Shown piece by piece: positions 43,025 through 52,180 of a stretch of DNA of 64,000 nucleotides (within the stretch, counting starts at the first letter, position 1; each line of letters starts with the position of its first letter). The stretch comes from Planococcus plakortidis. GTDB lineage: Bacteria; Bacillota; Bacilli; Bacillales_A; Planococcaceae. The notes below the pieces were generated by a model, which saw only the letters and a list, made by a program, of their open reading frames with translations, did not search any database and was not told the DNA's origin. The stretch spans positions 340,501 through 404,500 of the forward strand of contig NZ_CP016539.2 in NCBI RefSeq assembly GCF_001687605.2, given 5' to 3'. Both the position numbers and the translations under genes were made by a program.

Positions 43025-43816
43025 TTATAGTGCTTTCAGGAACGCGCCGTCCACGACGATCGATTGCCCGGTAACATATGAATTGGCAGCAGAAGCCAAG
43101 AAGACGACGGTGCGGGCGAATTCGGCGGGGTCGCCTAGGCGGCCGGCTGGAATCTGCGCTTCTGTATTTTTCAATACTTCGTCCGCTGTAATGCCTTGCC
43201 GTTTGGCTGCGGCTTCGTTGAGTTCTGCGATGCGGCCGGTGGAAATCTTGCCAGGGCCGACCGTATTGACCATGATGTTGTCAGCGGCCACTTCCCGGGC
43301 CAGTGTTTTCGCGAAGCCGACCATGCCGGCGCGCATCGTGTTCGATAGGATCAAGCCATCGATCACTTCTTTTGTTGAAGAAGAGGAAACATTGATGATG
43401 CGGCCGAATTGCTGTTCTTTCATAAATGGAAGCACTTCACGGCAAGTACGGATATAGCTGAGTAAGTTTTGGTCGAACGCCGCGTACCAATCGTCATCAC
43501 CCATGTTGTCGAAGCCGCCTGCTTTTGGCCCGCCGGTATTGTTGATGAGCACGTCGATACGCCCGAACCGCTCGGATACTTGGTGGAATAATTGCTTGAT
43601 GTCTTCAGCTTTTGACATATCACACGTAAATGCATGGACATGTTCGTTTCCGCTTGTGCCGCGGATTTCTTCGGCAGCCGCGCTTGCTGATTCCTCATTG
43701 CGGCTTGAGACGATGACGGTTGCCCCTTCTTTGGCGAATTCCAAGGCGGAGGCTTTGCCGAGCCCTTTACTGGAGGCCATGACGACCACTACTTTTTCTT
43801 TTAATCCAAGATCCAC
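43025..43816 (-). CDS. SDR family oxidoreductase
   Basis: 263 residues from the GTG read from 43816, 9 bases after AAAGG; in-frame ATGs further upstream overlap or precede that site. Cofactor loop ASSKGLGKASA, NNTGGPKAGGF, catalytic Ser in INVSSSSTKEV. At the active-site Tyr position the sequence reads ILSNTMRAGMVGFAK, so the usual YxxxK is replaced by N/R-type residues; this matches a known divergent SDR subgroup and makes ordinary dehydrogenase activity uncertain. Confidence 0.85.
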   Translation of the reverse strand: MDLGLKEKVVVVMASSKGLGKASALEFAKEGATVIVSSRNEESASAAAEEIRGTSGNEHVHAFTCDMSKAEDIKQLFHQVSERFGRIDVLINNTGGPKAGGFDNMGDDDWYAAFDQNLLSYIRTCREVLPFMKEQQFGRIINVSSSSTKEVIDGLILSNTMRAGMVGFAKTLAREVAADNIMVNTVGPGKISTGRIAELNEAAAKRQGITADEVLKNTEAQIPAGRLGDPAEFARTVVFLASAANSYVTGQSIVVDGAFLKAL

Positions 43817-43971
43817 ATTTATCATCCTTTCCATTTGGTTCCTTGTTTCAGTTTACGATAGAATATAGGGGATGGAAATGCTTGTTTCGGATTTCCGCCA
43901 TAAGTCCAATGGCGGAGACCCTGTATAGATGTGGTAGGATGGATATATTGATCAGATTAGGAGTGTTGGAA

Positions 43972-44958
43972 ATGGAAGAACGTGAAATCTTCGATATTAC
44001 AATCATCGGCGGCGGCCCGACCGGCTTGTTCGCTTCGTTTTATGGCGGCATGCGCAAAATGAAAGTGAAAGTGCTGGATAGCCTCCCGCAGCTTGGCGGG
44101 CAATTGATGGAATTGTACCCGGATAAATTCATCTATGATATCGGCGGCTTCCCGAAAGTGCTGGCGAAAGATTTGGTGGATAATTTGGTCGAGCAGGCCA
44201 AATACGGCGATCCCGAGATTTGCCTGGAAGAAACGGTGGCATCAGTCGAACGGGAAGATGAGCATTTTGTCATTACGACGGACAAAGGCGCCCATTACTC
44301 GAAAGCGATCCTGTTGACGGCTGGCGTCGGGGCTTTCCACCCGCGTAAATTGGCGGTTGACGGCGCTGAACAATTTGAAGGCAAGACTTTGCATTATGGC
44401 GTAAAAGATTTAACTTTGTTCAGCGATAAAAAAGTCGTGGTCCTCGGTGGGGGCGACTCTGCAGTGGACTGGGCGATGATGCTTGAGAACGTCGCTTCCC
44501 AAGTGACGCTGAGCCATCGCCGCGAAAAAATGACGGCTCACGAAGCGAATATCGACACGATGATGCAGTCGACGGTGGAAGTGAAGAAGCCGTTCAACGT
44601 CAAGGAACTGGTCGGCGAGAACGGCGAAATCCGCGAGCTCGTACTCGAAGACAAAGAAGGCAACGAAGAGCGCCTGGAAGTCGACCACGTCGTCGTCAAC
44701 TACGGCAATATCACATCGCTCGGCCCGATCAAGGAATGGGGTCTTGAGATGGAGAAGAACTCGGTCATCGTCAATTCCAAGATGGAGACGAATATACCGG
44801 GCATCTATGCTGCGGGCGACATCGCCACATACGAAGGAAAAGTGAAATTGATCGCAGTCGGCTTCGGTGAAGCGCCGACCGCCATCAATAATGCGAAATC
44901 TTACTTGGATCCGAAATCCAGAGTACAGCCTTTGCATAGCACGAGCGTATTTAAATAA
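43972..44958 (+). CDS. yumC: Ferredoxin/flavodoxin-NADP reductase, thioredoxin-reductase-like
   Basis: 328 residues from the ATG at 43972, with AGGAG at 43959-43963. FAD loop IIGGGPTGLFASFYGG, NADPH loop VLGGGDSAVDWA, and the closing FAD contact IYAAGDIATYEGK. No CxxC redox pair, which separates it from thioredoxin reductase and fits the YumC/FNR type. Supplies electrons to ferredoxin, flavodoxin or bacillithiol systems. Ends in a very strong terminator. Confidence 0.93.
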   Translation: MEEREIFDITIIGGGPTGLFASFYGGMRKMKVKVLDSLPQLGGQLMELYPDKFIYDIGGFPKVLAKDLVDNLVEQAKYGDPEICLEETVASVEREDEHFVITTDKGAHYSKAILLTAGVGAFHPRKLAVDGAEQFEGKTLHYGVKDLTLFSDKKVVVLGGGDSAVDWAMMLENVASQVTLSHRREKMTAHEANIDTMMQSTVEVKKPFNVKELVGENGEIRELVLEDKEGNEERLEVDHVVVNYGNITSLGPIKEWGLEMEKNSVIVNSKMETNIPGIYAAGDIATYEGKVKLIAVGFGEAPTAINNAKSYLDPKSRVQPLHSTSVFK

Positions 44959-44964
44959 AGGACG

Positions 44965-45006
44965 AAAAATTCCCGGCAAGCTCAATGAGCTTGCCGGGAA
45001 TTTTTA
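44965..45006. terminator. Very strong bidirectional terminator
   Basis: Nearly perfect 20-base arms (44965-44984 and 44986-45005) with a minimal loop, A and T runs on either side. Confidence 0.92.
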
Positions 45007-45013
45007 TGTTCAA

Positions 45014-46518
45014 TCATAAGGGAGGTTTTTTCTGCTTCACTGCGACGGGATCTTGGCTGGCCGCTTTCAAAAACGCGGCCCCCATCAGCAGGACGACGAT
45101 CGAGAACGGCAAGGCAGCGATGATCAAGGAATTCTGCAAGCCTTGCGTTCCCCCGCTGTAGACGACGATGGCCGCAACAGCTGACTGGATCAAACCCCAT
45201 GTGATTTTCACCAAGTTCGGCGGGTTCAGTAAACCGCCGGTCGTCTGCATGCCGAGCACGAATGTCGCGGAGTCGGCAGAAGTGATAAAGAAAATCGCGA
45301 CCACGAACAAGGTGAGGATAGACATGACCGTGCCAAGCGGATAATGCTGGAGTACGCCGAACGTAGCGGTTTCCAGGCTGTACTCGGAGATCTTATCGAT
45401 GCCTTTTTGTTCCAAATCCAAAGCCGAAACGCCGAATACAGAGAAGAAGATAAAGCACACGAGCGATGGGACGACGAGCACGCCGAGCATGAATTCACGG
45501 ACAGTGCGGCCCCGTGAAATACGGGCGATGAAAATCCCGACGAATGGCGCCCAGGATATCCACCATGCCCAGTAAAAGACCGTCCAGCCATCGACCCAGG
45601 CGCGGCGATCGCTGTTCAATGGCTCCAGATTAAAGCTCATCGACAGGAAGTTCGCGAAATAGCCCCGAGTGAGTCGGCGAACATGTTCATGATGTAAAGT
45701 GTCGGGCCGACAATCAGCAGCAGGCCGAGCAGGACGAATGCCAATACCATATTGATGTTACTCAAATACTTGATGCCCCGCCCGATGCCGGACCAGGCGG
45801 AGACGATGAACAATAGCGTAGCGACGGCAAGGATCAATAATTGAAAGGCAAAGGTATTCGGTGTGCCGAACAGGAACGATAGCCCTTCATTGATTTGCGC
45901 AGATCCGAAACCAAGCGTAGAAGCGACACCGATGACCGTCGCGAAGACGGCGAGCGTATCGATCAGTTTACCCAGCCATCCGCTCATGCGCTTTTTGCCG
46001 AACAGCGGGATGAGTGTCGCACTGATGAGGCCTGGCGAGCCATTATGGAACTTCGCGTAAGCAAGCGATAAAGCGACAAGCCCGTAAATGGCCCAGGCAT
46101 GGATGCCCCAGTGGAAAAATGAGAATTGCATGGCTTCCTTGACAGCTGCATCAGAACCGGGTTCAGATCGCGGTGCGCTAAGAAAAGCATGTGAAATCGG
46201 CTCGGCGGTCGTCCAGAACACGAGCCCCATTCCCATCCCGGCAGAGAACAGCATCGCGAACCAGGAAACCAAGCTGAATTCCGGTTCATCGCCGGCTTTC
46301 CCAAGCTTGATGTCGGAAAACCTGGAAAAAATCAAATAAAGGCAAAAGACGAGGATAACAAAAACGGAAGCTAGATAATACCAGCCGAACGTGGATGAAA
46401 TCCAGGAAGTGAGCGCACCTGTCTGCGCTTGGAAGTTTTCGGGCACGAAAAATCCCCAGGCAACTGCAGCCAGGCAGATGGCAATCGAAATCCAAAAAAC
46501 GATCGTGACATTTTTCAA
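45014..46518 (-). pseudogene. BCCT family transporter, broken by a frameshift
   Basis: Two frames together give one full-length BCCT transporter like the gene at 11178-12668: the N-terminal 293 residues (46518 down to 45637) hold SAGMGMGLVFWTTAEP, and a second frame (to 45014) resumes with MSFNLEPLNSDRRAWVDGWTVFYWAWW (in part). At the junction, about 45655-45668, one base is missing next to a CCCC run, so LGAISRTSCR-stop replaces the expected LGAYFANFLS. Either a recent loss of a second betaine importer or a sequencing error. No other lesion is seen. Confidence 0.85.
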
Positions 46519-46714
46519 ATGGGTTCCTCCTAAACAGAAAGCTATGCTTTTTAGATGAATATGGCTGTAACTATTTATTCCCCAACAAAAGAAGGCTAAT
46601 CCATCCTATCGTTATTAATGGAAGAAAAAAAGGGAGGCAGGCAGAAAAGTTCAATTTCCACAGAGAAGAAAGAATGTTCTGATTTATTACAGCCTGTCAT
46701 ATTTTAAAGATTGA

Positions 46715-46731
46715 CGTAATGTAATTGTTAA
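46715..46731 (+). promoter_or_regulatory. Candidate WalR box
   Basis: CGTAAT, 5 bases, TGTTAA fits TGTWAH-N5-TGTWAH with one mismatch. It overlaps a TTGACG -35-like hexamer (46712-46717) 85-100 bases before a yocH-like gene, a known WalRK target type. Confidence 0.5.
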
Positions 46732-46815
46732 GTTTAAACGGTCGTCCTGTCATGTTCTTGCAATGCGGAGATGTTAAGCTGTGTCTTGTGTTAGTGAAAA
46801 GGAGGAATTTCAATT

Positions 46816-47622
46816 ATGAAAAAGCAAATCGTTACACTAACGGCAATCGCGGCATTAAGTGTAGGCGCAGCATCTACAGCAAGCGCTAATTCATCGTATA
46901 CAGTTCAGTCAGGTGACACTCTTTGGGGAATCTCACAAGAAAAGAACGTTTCCGTTCAAAATCTTAAAAACTGGAACGACTTATCATCAGATCTGATTTT
47001 CCCGAATGACACGCTTTCTGTTGAAGGAAAAGAACAGGCATCCATGAAATCATCGAACTCATCATCTACCTATACAGTTAAAAGCGGCGACACTTTGTTC
47101 AAGATCGCTTCCGCACACGGAATCTCATTGGATCAATTGATGAGCTGGAACAACATCTCCGGCCACATGATCTATCCTGGACAAGAATTCGCAGTTAAAG
47201 GTGCAGCAGCGAAAGCGGCAGCGCCAGCAGCAAAAGCTCCAGCTAAAGAAGCGCCAAAATCAACTCAGGCAGCACCAACACCTGCAAGCGCGCCGGCAGC
47301 CGCTAAACCAGCAGCAGCTTCTAGCCAAGCAGGCAAAGAAATGACAGTATCCGCAACAGCTTACACAGCTTATTGCGCAGGCTGCTCAGGCATCACGCGT
47401 ACTGGAATTGACTTGCGTTCGAACCCGAACCAAAAAGTCATCGCAGTTGACCCATCTGTCATCCCACTCGGTTCAAAAGTATGGGTTGAAGGATACGGAA
47501 CAGCTATCGCTGGCGATACTGGCGGAGCGATCAAAGGAAACAAAATCGACGTTTTCATCCCGACTCAAAGCGAAGCTTTGAAATGGGGACGCAAAAACAT
47601 CACAATCAAAGTACTAGACTAA
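46816..47622 (+). CDS. Secreted LysM and 3D-domain cell-wall protein (YocH-like)
   Basis: 268 residues. Signal peptide of about 25 residues ending near ASAN, two LysM domains (about 27-70 and 84-127) that bind peptidoglycan, an Ala/Pro/Lys-rich linker (about 128-175), and a C-terminal 3D domain (about 178-268) with IAVDPSVIPLGSKVWVEG and AGDTGGAIKGNKIDVF carrying the catalytic aspartates of MltA-like lytic enzymes. Exported, acts in cell-wall turnover. GGAGG precedes the ATG. Confidence 0.92.
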   Translation: MKKQIVTLTAIAALSVGAASTASANSSYTVQSGDTLWGISQEKNVSVQNLKNWNDLSSDLIFPNDTLSVEGKEQASMKSSNSSSTYTVKSGDTLFKIASAHGISLDQLMSWNNISGHMIYPGQEFAVKGAAAKAAAPAAKAPAKEAPKSTQAAPTPASAPAAAKPAAASSQAGKEMTVSATAYTAYCAGCSGITRTGIDLRSNPNQKVIAVDPSVIPLGSKVWVEGYGTAIAGDTGGAIKGNKIDVFIPTQSEALKWGRKNITIKVLD

Positions 47623-47640
47623 TATCTTTTAAGCTACAAA

Positions 47641-47671
47641 GCCGAGGTGACCATTCCCTCGGCCTTTTTTT
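47641..47671 (+). terminator. Terminator
   Basis: GCCGAGG pairs with CCTCGGC, followed by a T7 run. Confidence 0.85.
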
Positions 47672-47746
47672 ATGTCTTCCCTTGCATATATGCAGGGGTT
47701 TTCTTTTTGTCTTTTGGATGTTTTTTCAAGAATGTCTAGAAAACTA

Positions 47747-47774
47747 TTGAAATCAGCGTTAAGAGGCATATAAT
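47747..47774 (+). promoter_or_regulatory. Candidate SigA promoter of the GMC-Tat operon
   Basis: TTGAAA (47747-47752), 16 bases, perfect TATAAT (47769-47774), 55 bases before the first ATG. Confidence 0.65.
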
Positions 47775-47829
47775 GTGGGGTATAGTTACTGAGTATTCAT
47801 AATTTTCATAATAGAAGGAGGCGCATGAG

Positions 47830-48585
47830 ATGGCAGAGAAGAAAAATGTTTCCAGACGCGATTTCCTGAAAACTTCAGGGATTGCGGCAGGCGCTCTCGT
47901 CGGTGGAGGAATTATTGGTGGGGTGATCGGCGCAAACACGGGTCAGAATGGAGCGGCTCCTAGCGGCGGCGAAGCTGGGCAAACCGGCGGCGGGGGGACA
48001 ACCGAAGCGGTACGCGGCCTGCAATTTTTCAAGAACCAAACAGAGTTTGCGGTATTGCAGCAAGCGACCGAGCGGATCTTCCCGGAAGATGATCTCGGGC
48101 CGGGTGCAATCGGGCTGGGTGTTCCATTCTTTATCGATCACCAGCTGGCAGGAAGTTACGGGGAGAACTCACGTGAGTATATGCAGCCGCCATTTCAAGA
48201 AGGCGAAGCGACCCAAGGCTACCAAAGCCGCCTGAAGCGCAATGAATTGTTCAGGCAGGGCTTGCAGAAAATGCAGCAGGAAGCGCAAAGCCGATTCGAA
48301 GCGAACTTCGTCGACCTGGAAGGGGAGCAGATGGATGAAATCCTGACAGCTTTCCAGGATGGGGAAGTGGAGTTGCAAGGGGCAGATGCCCAATTCTTTT
48401 TCCGCCTTCTGCGGCAGGCGACATTGAATGGCGCATATGCCGACCCGATCTACGGGGGCAACCTGAACATGGAAGCTTGGCGCATGAAAGGATTCCCGGG
48501 GCACCGTCCTTCCTATATCAATGAAATCGAGAGCGAAGACTTTGTGGAAATGGATCCGCATTCAGTAGGAGACATGCTGAGCTAA
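47830..48585 (+). CDS. Tat-exported gluconate 2-dehydrogenase subunit 3 family protein
   Basis: 251 residues. Twin-arginine signal VSRRDFLKTSG at residues 7-17, then a Gly/Ala-rich hydrophobic stretch to about 39. The body, starting LQFFKNQTEFAVLQQATERIFPEDDLGPGA, is the small-subunit pattern of membrane-bound sugar/gluconate dehydrogenases. Family role: chaperone and export partner of the FAD subunit, which is the next gene. GGAGG precedes the ATG. Confidence 0.9.
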   Translation: MAEKKNVSRRDFLKTSGIAAGALVGGGIIGGVIGANTGQNGAAPSGGEAGQTGGGGTTEAVRGLQFFKNQTEFAVLQQATERIFPEDDLGPGAIGLGVPFFIDHQLAGSYGENSREYMQPPFQEGEATQGYQSRLKRNELFRQGLQKMQQEAQSRFEANFVDLEGEQMDEILTAFQDGEVELQGADAQFFFRLLRQATLNGAYADPIYGGNLNMEAWRMKGFPGHRPSYINEIESEDFVEMDPHSVGDMLS

Positions 48586-48604
48586 TTACGAAGGGGGAGT
48601 AAGT

Positions 48605-50317
48605 ATGGCGACAACACTGGATAAAGTAGACGTAGTAACGGTAGGGGTCGGATGGACAGGCGGCATCATCGCGGCAGAATGTGCCAAAGAAGGGTTGAAA
48701 GTCATCGGCCTGGAGCGTGGCCAGGAACGTTCAACTGCGGATTATTCGATGGTTCACGATGAATACCGCTACGCCGTCCGTTACGAATTGATGCAGGATC
48801 TGTCGAAAGAAACGATTACATTCCGCAACTCGCGTAACCAGCGCGCCTTGCCGATGCGCCAGCTGGGCTCATTCCTTCTTGGTGAAGGGCTTGGGGGTGC
48901 GGGGACACACTGGAATGGCCAGACTTGGCGGTTTTTGCCATACGACTTTGAAATCAAGTCCATGACCGATGAAAAATACGGCGCAAACAAATTGCCTGCG
49001 GAATATACCTTGCAGGACTGGGGCATCACATATGACGAGCTCGAGCCATATTTCGATAAATTCGAGAAGACAGCGGGGATTTCAGGAGAGGATAAAAACC
49101 CGTTCTGGGGCACGCGTTCTGCGGAATATCCAACGCCGCCGATGAAAAAGACGCCTTTGCTGTCGAAGTTTGAAACTGCCACCAGCAATTTGGGGTACAC
49201 GCCGTTCATGCTGCCTTCTGCAAACTTGTCGGAAGCGTATGAAAATCCAGATGGCCAGCAAATCAGCGCTTGCCAATATTGCGGTTTCTGCGAACGCTTC
49301 GGCTGTGAATACGGGGCTAAAACTTCGCCGGAAATTACGGTCGTCCCGACAGCGCGTGAAACCGGGAATTATGATATCCGCTTCAACGCCAACGTGGTTG
49401 AAGTACTGAAAGAAGGCGACCGCGTGACAGGCGTGCGTTATATCGATACCGTGACTTTTGAAGAATTCATCCAGCCAGCGGAAGTGGTCGTATTGACAAG
49501 TTATGTCTTGAACAATGCGAAACTGCTGATGGTGTCCGAAATCGGCCAAATGTATGATCCTGAAACGGGTCGCGGGTCGCTTGGCAAAAATTACGCATAC
49601 CAAATACTTCCAGGGGCGTCAGGTTTCTTTGATGAACAAATGAACGTATTCATGGGAGCGGGAGCACTTGGCATGAGTATCGATGATTTCAATGGCGATG
49701 CTTTTGACCACGGAGACCTTGATTTCATTCACGGCGCGAGCCTTTCGATGACACAAACGGGGTCCCGGCCGATCGCAACCAACCCATTGCCTCCGGACAC
49801 GCCGGCATGGGGAGCGGAATTCAAGAAAGCGTCTATTGAAAACTATACCCGTACGCTCTCGGTAGGGGGGCAAGGGGCTTCAATGCCGCATCGCGATAAT
49901 TATATGACCCTCGATGGGACGTATAAAGATATCTATGGGTTGCCTTTGTTGCAGCTGACATACAACTTCACCGACCAGGACCGTGCATTGCATAAATACA
50001 TCACGGAAAAAGCTGCTGAAATCATGCAGGAAATGGGTGCGAAAACGGTTGTCGGCAGATCGCCGATTTCCGATTACGACATCGTCCCTTACCAGACGAC
50101 GCATAACACGGGCGGTACCATCATGGGGGCGGATCCTGAAACGAGCGTCGTCAATAATTACTTGCAGCATTGGGATATGGAAAACCTGTTTGTCGTCGGG
50201 GCAGGGAATTTTGCGCATAATGGCGGCTATAACCCGACTGGCACAGTCGGCGCGCTGGCATATCGCTGTGCGGAAGGTGTCATCAAGTATAGCCAGGATG
50301 GCGGTTCTCTAGTTTAA
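48605..50317 (+). CDS. GMC family oxidoreductase (gluconate/sugar dehydrogenase FAD subunit)
   Basis: 570 residues with no signal peptide. FAD-binding start VDVVTVGVGWTGGIIAAECA, GEGLGGAGTHWNGQTWR, a four-Cys cluster C223-x2-C226-x2-C229-x4-C234 that could hold an iron-sulfur centre as in FAD-glucose dehydrogenases, and the catalytic His/Asn region in TTHNTGGTIMG and GYNPTGTVGALAYR. Probably leaves the cell folded, carried by the Tat signal of the subunit 3 protein (inference). The electron-accepting cytochrome subunit is absent from the cluster. Confidence 0.9.
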   Translation: MATTLDKVDVVTVGVGWTGGIIAAECAKEGLKVIGLERGQERSTADYSMVHDEYRYAVRYELMQDLSKETITFRNSRNQRALPMRQLGSFLLGEGLGGAGTHWNGQTWRFLPYDFEIKSMTDEKYGANKLPAEYTLQDWGITYDELEPYFDKFEKTAGISGEDKNPFWGTRSAEYPTPPMKKTPLLSKFETATSNLGYTPFMLPSANLSEAYENPDGQQISACQYCGFCERFGCEYGAKTSPEITVVPTARETGNYDIRFNANVVEVLKEGDRVTGVRYIDTVTFEEFIQPAEVVVLTSYVLNNAKLLMVSEIGQMYDPETGRGSLGKNYAYQILPGASGFFDEQMNVFMGAGALGMSIDDFNGDAFDHGDLDFIHGASLSMTQTGSRPIATNPLPPDTPAWGAEFKKASIENYTRTLSVGGQGASMPHRDNYMTLDGTYKDIYGLPLLQLTYNFTDQDRALHKYITEKAAEIMQEMGAKTVVGRSPISDYDIVPYQTTHNTGGTIMGADPETSVVNNYLQHWDMENLFVVGAGNFAHNGGYNPTGTVGALAYRCAEGVIKYSQDGGSLV

Positions 50318-50336
50318 TTCGTGAGGAGGAAAAAAT

Positions 50337-50564
50337 ATGGGTGGAATAGCTTCAATCGGCGTACCGGGTTTAATCATCATACTGGTCATCGTGCTGATCA
50401 TTTTCGGGCCGAAAAAACTTCCGGAAATCGGCGGGGCAGTCGGCAAGACTTTTGCGGAATTCAAACGCTCAACCAAAGGGCTGATGGATGACGATGATGA
50501 AGATGAAAAAGACAAGAAAGATAAAAAGGACACAACAGAACCGAATAAAACCGAAAGTTTATGA
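50337..50564 (+). CDS. tatA: Twin-arginine translocase subunit TatA
   Basis: 75 residues: one membrane helix (about 8-24), the hinge [10 protein letters not shown], an amphipathic helix [14 protein letters not shown] and an acidic/basic charged tail. Forms the protein-conducting pore of the Tat pathway. GGAGG precedes the ATG; it lies 19 bases after the GMC gene. Confidence 0.95.
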   Translation: MGGIASIGVPGLIIILVIVLIIFGPKKLPEIGGAVGKTFAEFKRSTKGLMDDDDEDEKDKKDKKDTTEPNKTESL

Positions 50565-50574
50565 AGGTGGTTAA

Positions 50575-51462
50575 ATGGATCCGTACGGAGAAAACAAGCT
50601 GATCAGTCCCCTGCATAAGAAAAAGGCGAGCGAAGACCTGTCGGGACAGGAAAAGCAGAAGGCCGACTCCGGAACGGGGCACGAAACCGGAGGCGTGCCA
50701 AGGGAGCCGAATCCAGGAGGGAAGCAAAAGCCCCCTGAAGATCCTGAAGAAACGGTGGAAACTTTAGTCGATCATTTGGGGGATTTAAGGAAGCAATTGA
50801 TCAAAAGCTCCATTGTGTTCCTGTTTTTCCTGTTGCTCGTCTTTTCCACGCTGAATTTCTGGTTTCCCTATGTGGTGAAAGGCAATGATTTGGTGATACT
50901 CGGGCCTCTGGAAGTCGTGAAATTCTATACATCGATTTCGGCTACGATGGCGCTTGGTTTGTCCCTGCCATTTTTGATCCATTTCATTTGGCAGTTCGTC
51001 AAACCTGGGCTTGAAGAAAGCGAAGCCAGGTTTCTCGGGTTGTACTCACCGGTCATGCTGCTATTGTTTCTGTTCGGTGTCGCTTTCGGTTATTTCATTG
51101 TCAATCCACTAAGCTATCAGTTCTTGATTGGACTTGGAGCAGCGAATTTCGATGTGATGATCTCGGCGAATGAATATGTCCATTTCTTGATCATGACCAC
51201 CATCCCGCTCGGATTGTTGTTCGAAATGCCTGTCTTGGCATTATTTCTGTCATCGATCGGCGTCCTGACATCGGTTTCGATGAAAAAAGTGCGAAAGTGG
51301 TCGTACCTTGGCTTGGCGATTGTTTCGGCCCTTATCACGCCACCGGATTTTCTCAGCCAGCTGTTGGTTTTGGTGCCGATGGCCGGGCTTTACGAAGCCA
51401 GCATCTTTGTGGTGAAAAGAATGGAAGCGCGAAACGAGCGCATGGGAGATACCACTGTCTAA
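50575..51462 (+). CDS. tatC: Twin-arginine translocase subunit TatC with N-terminal extension
   Basis: 295 residues; TatC proteins are usually about 240-260. The core starts near residue 61 (ETLVDHLGDLRKQLI), with six membrane segments, FLIHFIWQFVKPGLEESE (the conserved cytoplasmic loop) and SALITPPDFLSQ. The first 60 residues are hydrophilic, rich in Lys, Glu, Gly and Pro, and not part of the usual family. TatC recognises the RR signal. The ATG has AAGGTGG upstream, so the long form seems real. Confidence 0.93.
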   Translation: MDPYGENKLISPLHKKKASEDLSGQEKQKADSGTGHETGGVPREPNPGGKQKPPEDPEETVETLVDHLGDLRKQLIKSSIVFLFFLLLVFSTLNFWFPYVVKGNDLVILGPLEVVKFYTSISATMALGLSLPFLIHFIWQFVKPGLEESEARFLGLYSPVMLLLFLFGVAFGYFIVNPLSYQFLIGLGAANFDVMISANEYVHFLIMTTIPLGLLFEMPVLALFLSSIGVLTSVSMKKVRKWSYLGLAIVSALITPPDFLSQLLVLVPMAGLYEASIFVVKRMEARNERMGDTTV

Positions 51463-51477
51463 TTGAAAGTGAAAGGA

Positions 51478-51524
51478 AAAAGGGCTGTCCCAAAAGTCGT
51501 GATCTGCATTGGGGCGGCCCTTTT
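51478..51524 (+). terminator. Terminator of the Tat operon
   Basis: AAAAGGGCTGTCCC pairs with GGGGCGGCCCTTTT, including two G-U pairs, around a 19-base loop. Confidence 0.75.
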
Positions 51525-51558
51525 CCTGTAATGCCTATTGTAAAAGGAGGATGTGTGT

Positions 51559-52026
51559 ATGCCGATGGAAATCAGAGAAATCGAAGACTTGCGTGAAGTG
51601 GATGCCACAAGTCTTATAGAGGAAAGTGAATCGGAAGGATACCGCTTCTTAAGGAGGCTTGTCGATCAATACGAAGATGGAAGCAACCGCTTCGACCGCC
51701 AGGGAGAAGTATTGTATGGCGTGTTCGATCCGCATGGCAAATTGGTCGCAATCGGCGGATTGAACAGGGACCCTTATTCCACGAAGGAAGGAATAGGCAG
51801 GTTGCGGCGCCTTTATATCGCAGAAGCTGTAAGGAGGGAAGGGATCGGGACGAAACTGCTGCAAGCAATCATCGATTATGCAAAAGGGCAATTCAGTGAG
51901 CTTGTGGTACGGACGGATTCCGCATCGGCGGACGCCTTTTACCGTGCAAATGGTTTCTCGGGAGATGTCGGTTTGCCGGATGTCACGCATCGGCTCGTTT
52001 TGGAGCAGCACGCCGCAAATAAATAG
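51559..52026 (+). CDS. GNAT family N-acetyltransferase
   Basis: 155 residues from the ATG at 51559, 8 bases after AAAGGAGG. Acetyl-CoA site in LRRLYIAEAVRREGIGTKLL (RREGIGT loop, about residues 90-96), then VVRTDSASADAFYRANGF. Substrate unknown. Monocistronic. Confidence 0.87.
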   Translation: MPMEIREIEDLREVDATSLIEESESEGYRFLRRLVDQYEDGSNRFDRQGEVLYGVFDPHGKLVAIGGLNRDPYSTKEGIGRLRRLYIAEAVRREGIGTKLLQAIIDYAKGQFSELVVRTDSASADAFYRANGFSGDVGLPDVTHRLVLEQHAANK

Positions 52027-52180
52027 AACGGATTTCTTGCTTGCTTTGTATTGAAATCATTTTCAAATTGAGTGATCGGCTAAAAACCCGTTCAATGCAT
52101 CACCTTTTCTTGTACAATGGGAGTCGGAAGGCTGTCCTATCGGAAAAGGTGATTTTTGGGTTGTATTGGAGGGGGAAGGG

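Noticed and set aside
52050..52072. Fur-box-like sequence (TTGAAATCATTTTCAA)
   Set aside because: One half fits ATTATCA, the other fits poorly (about 4 of 7), and neighbouring genes (GNAT, GrpB) have no iron link.
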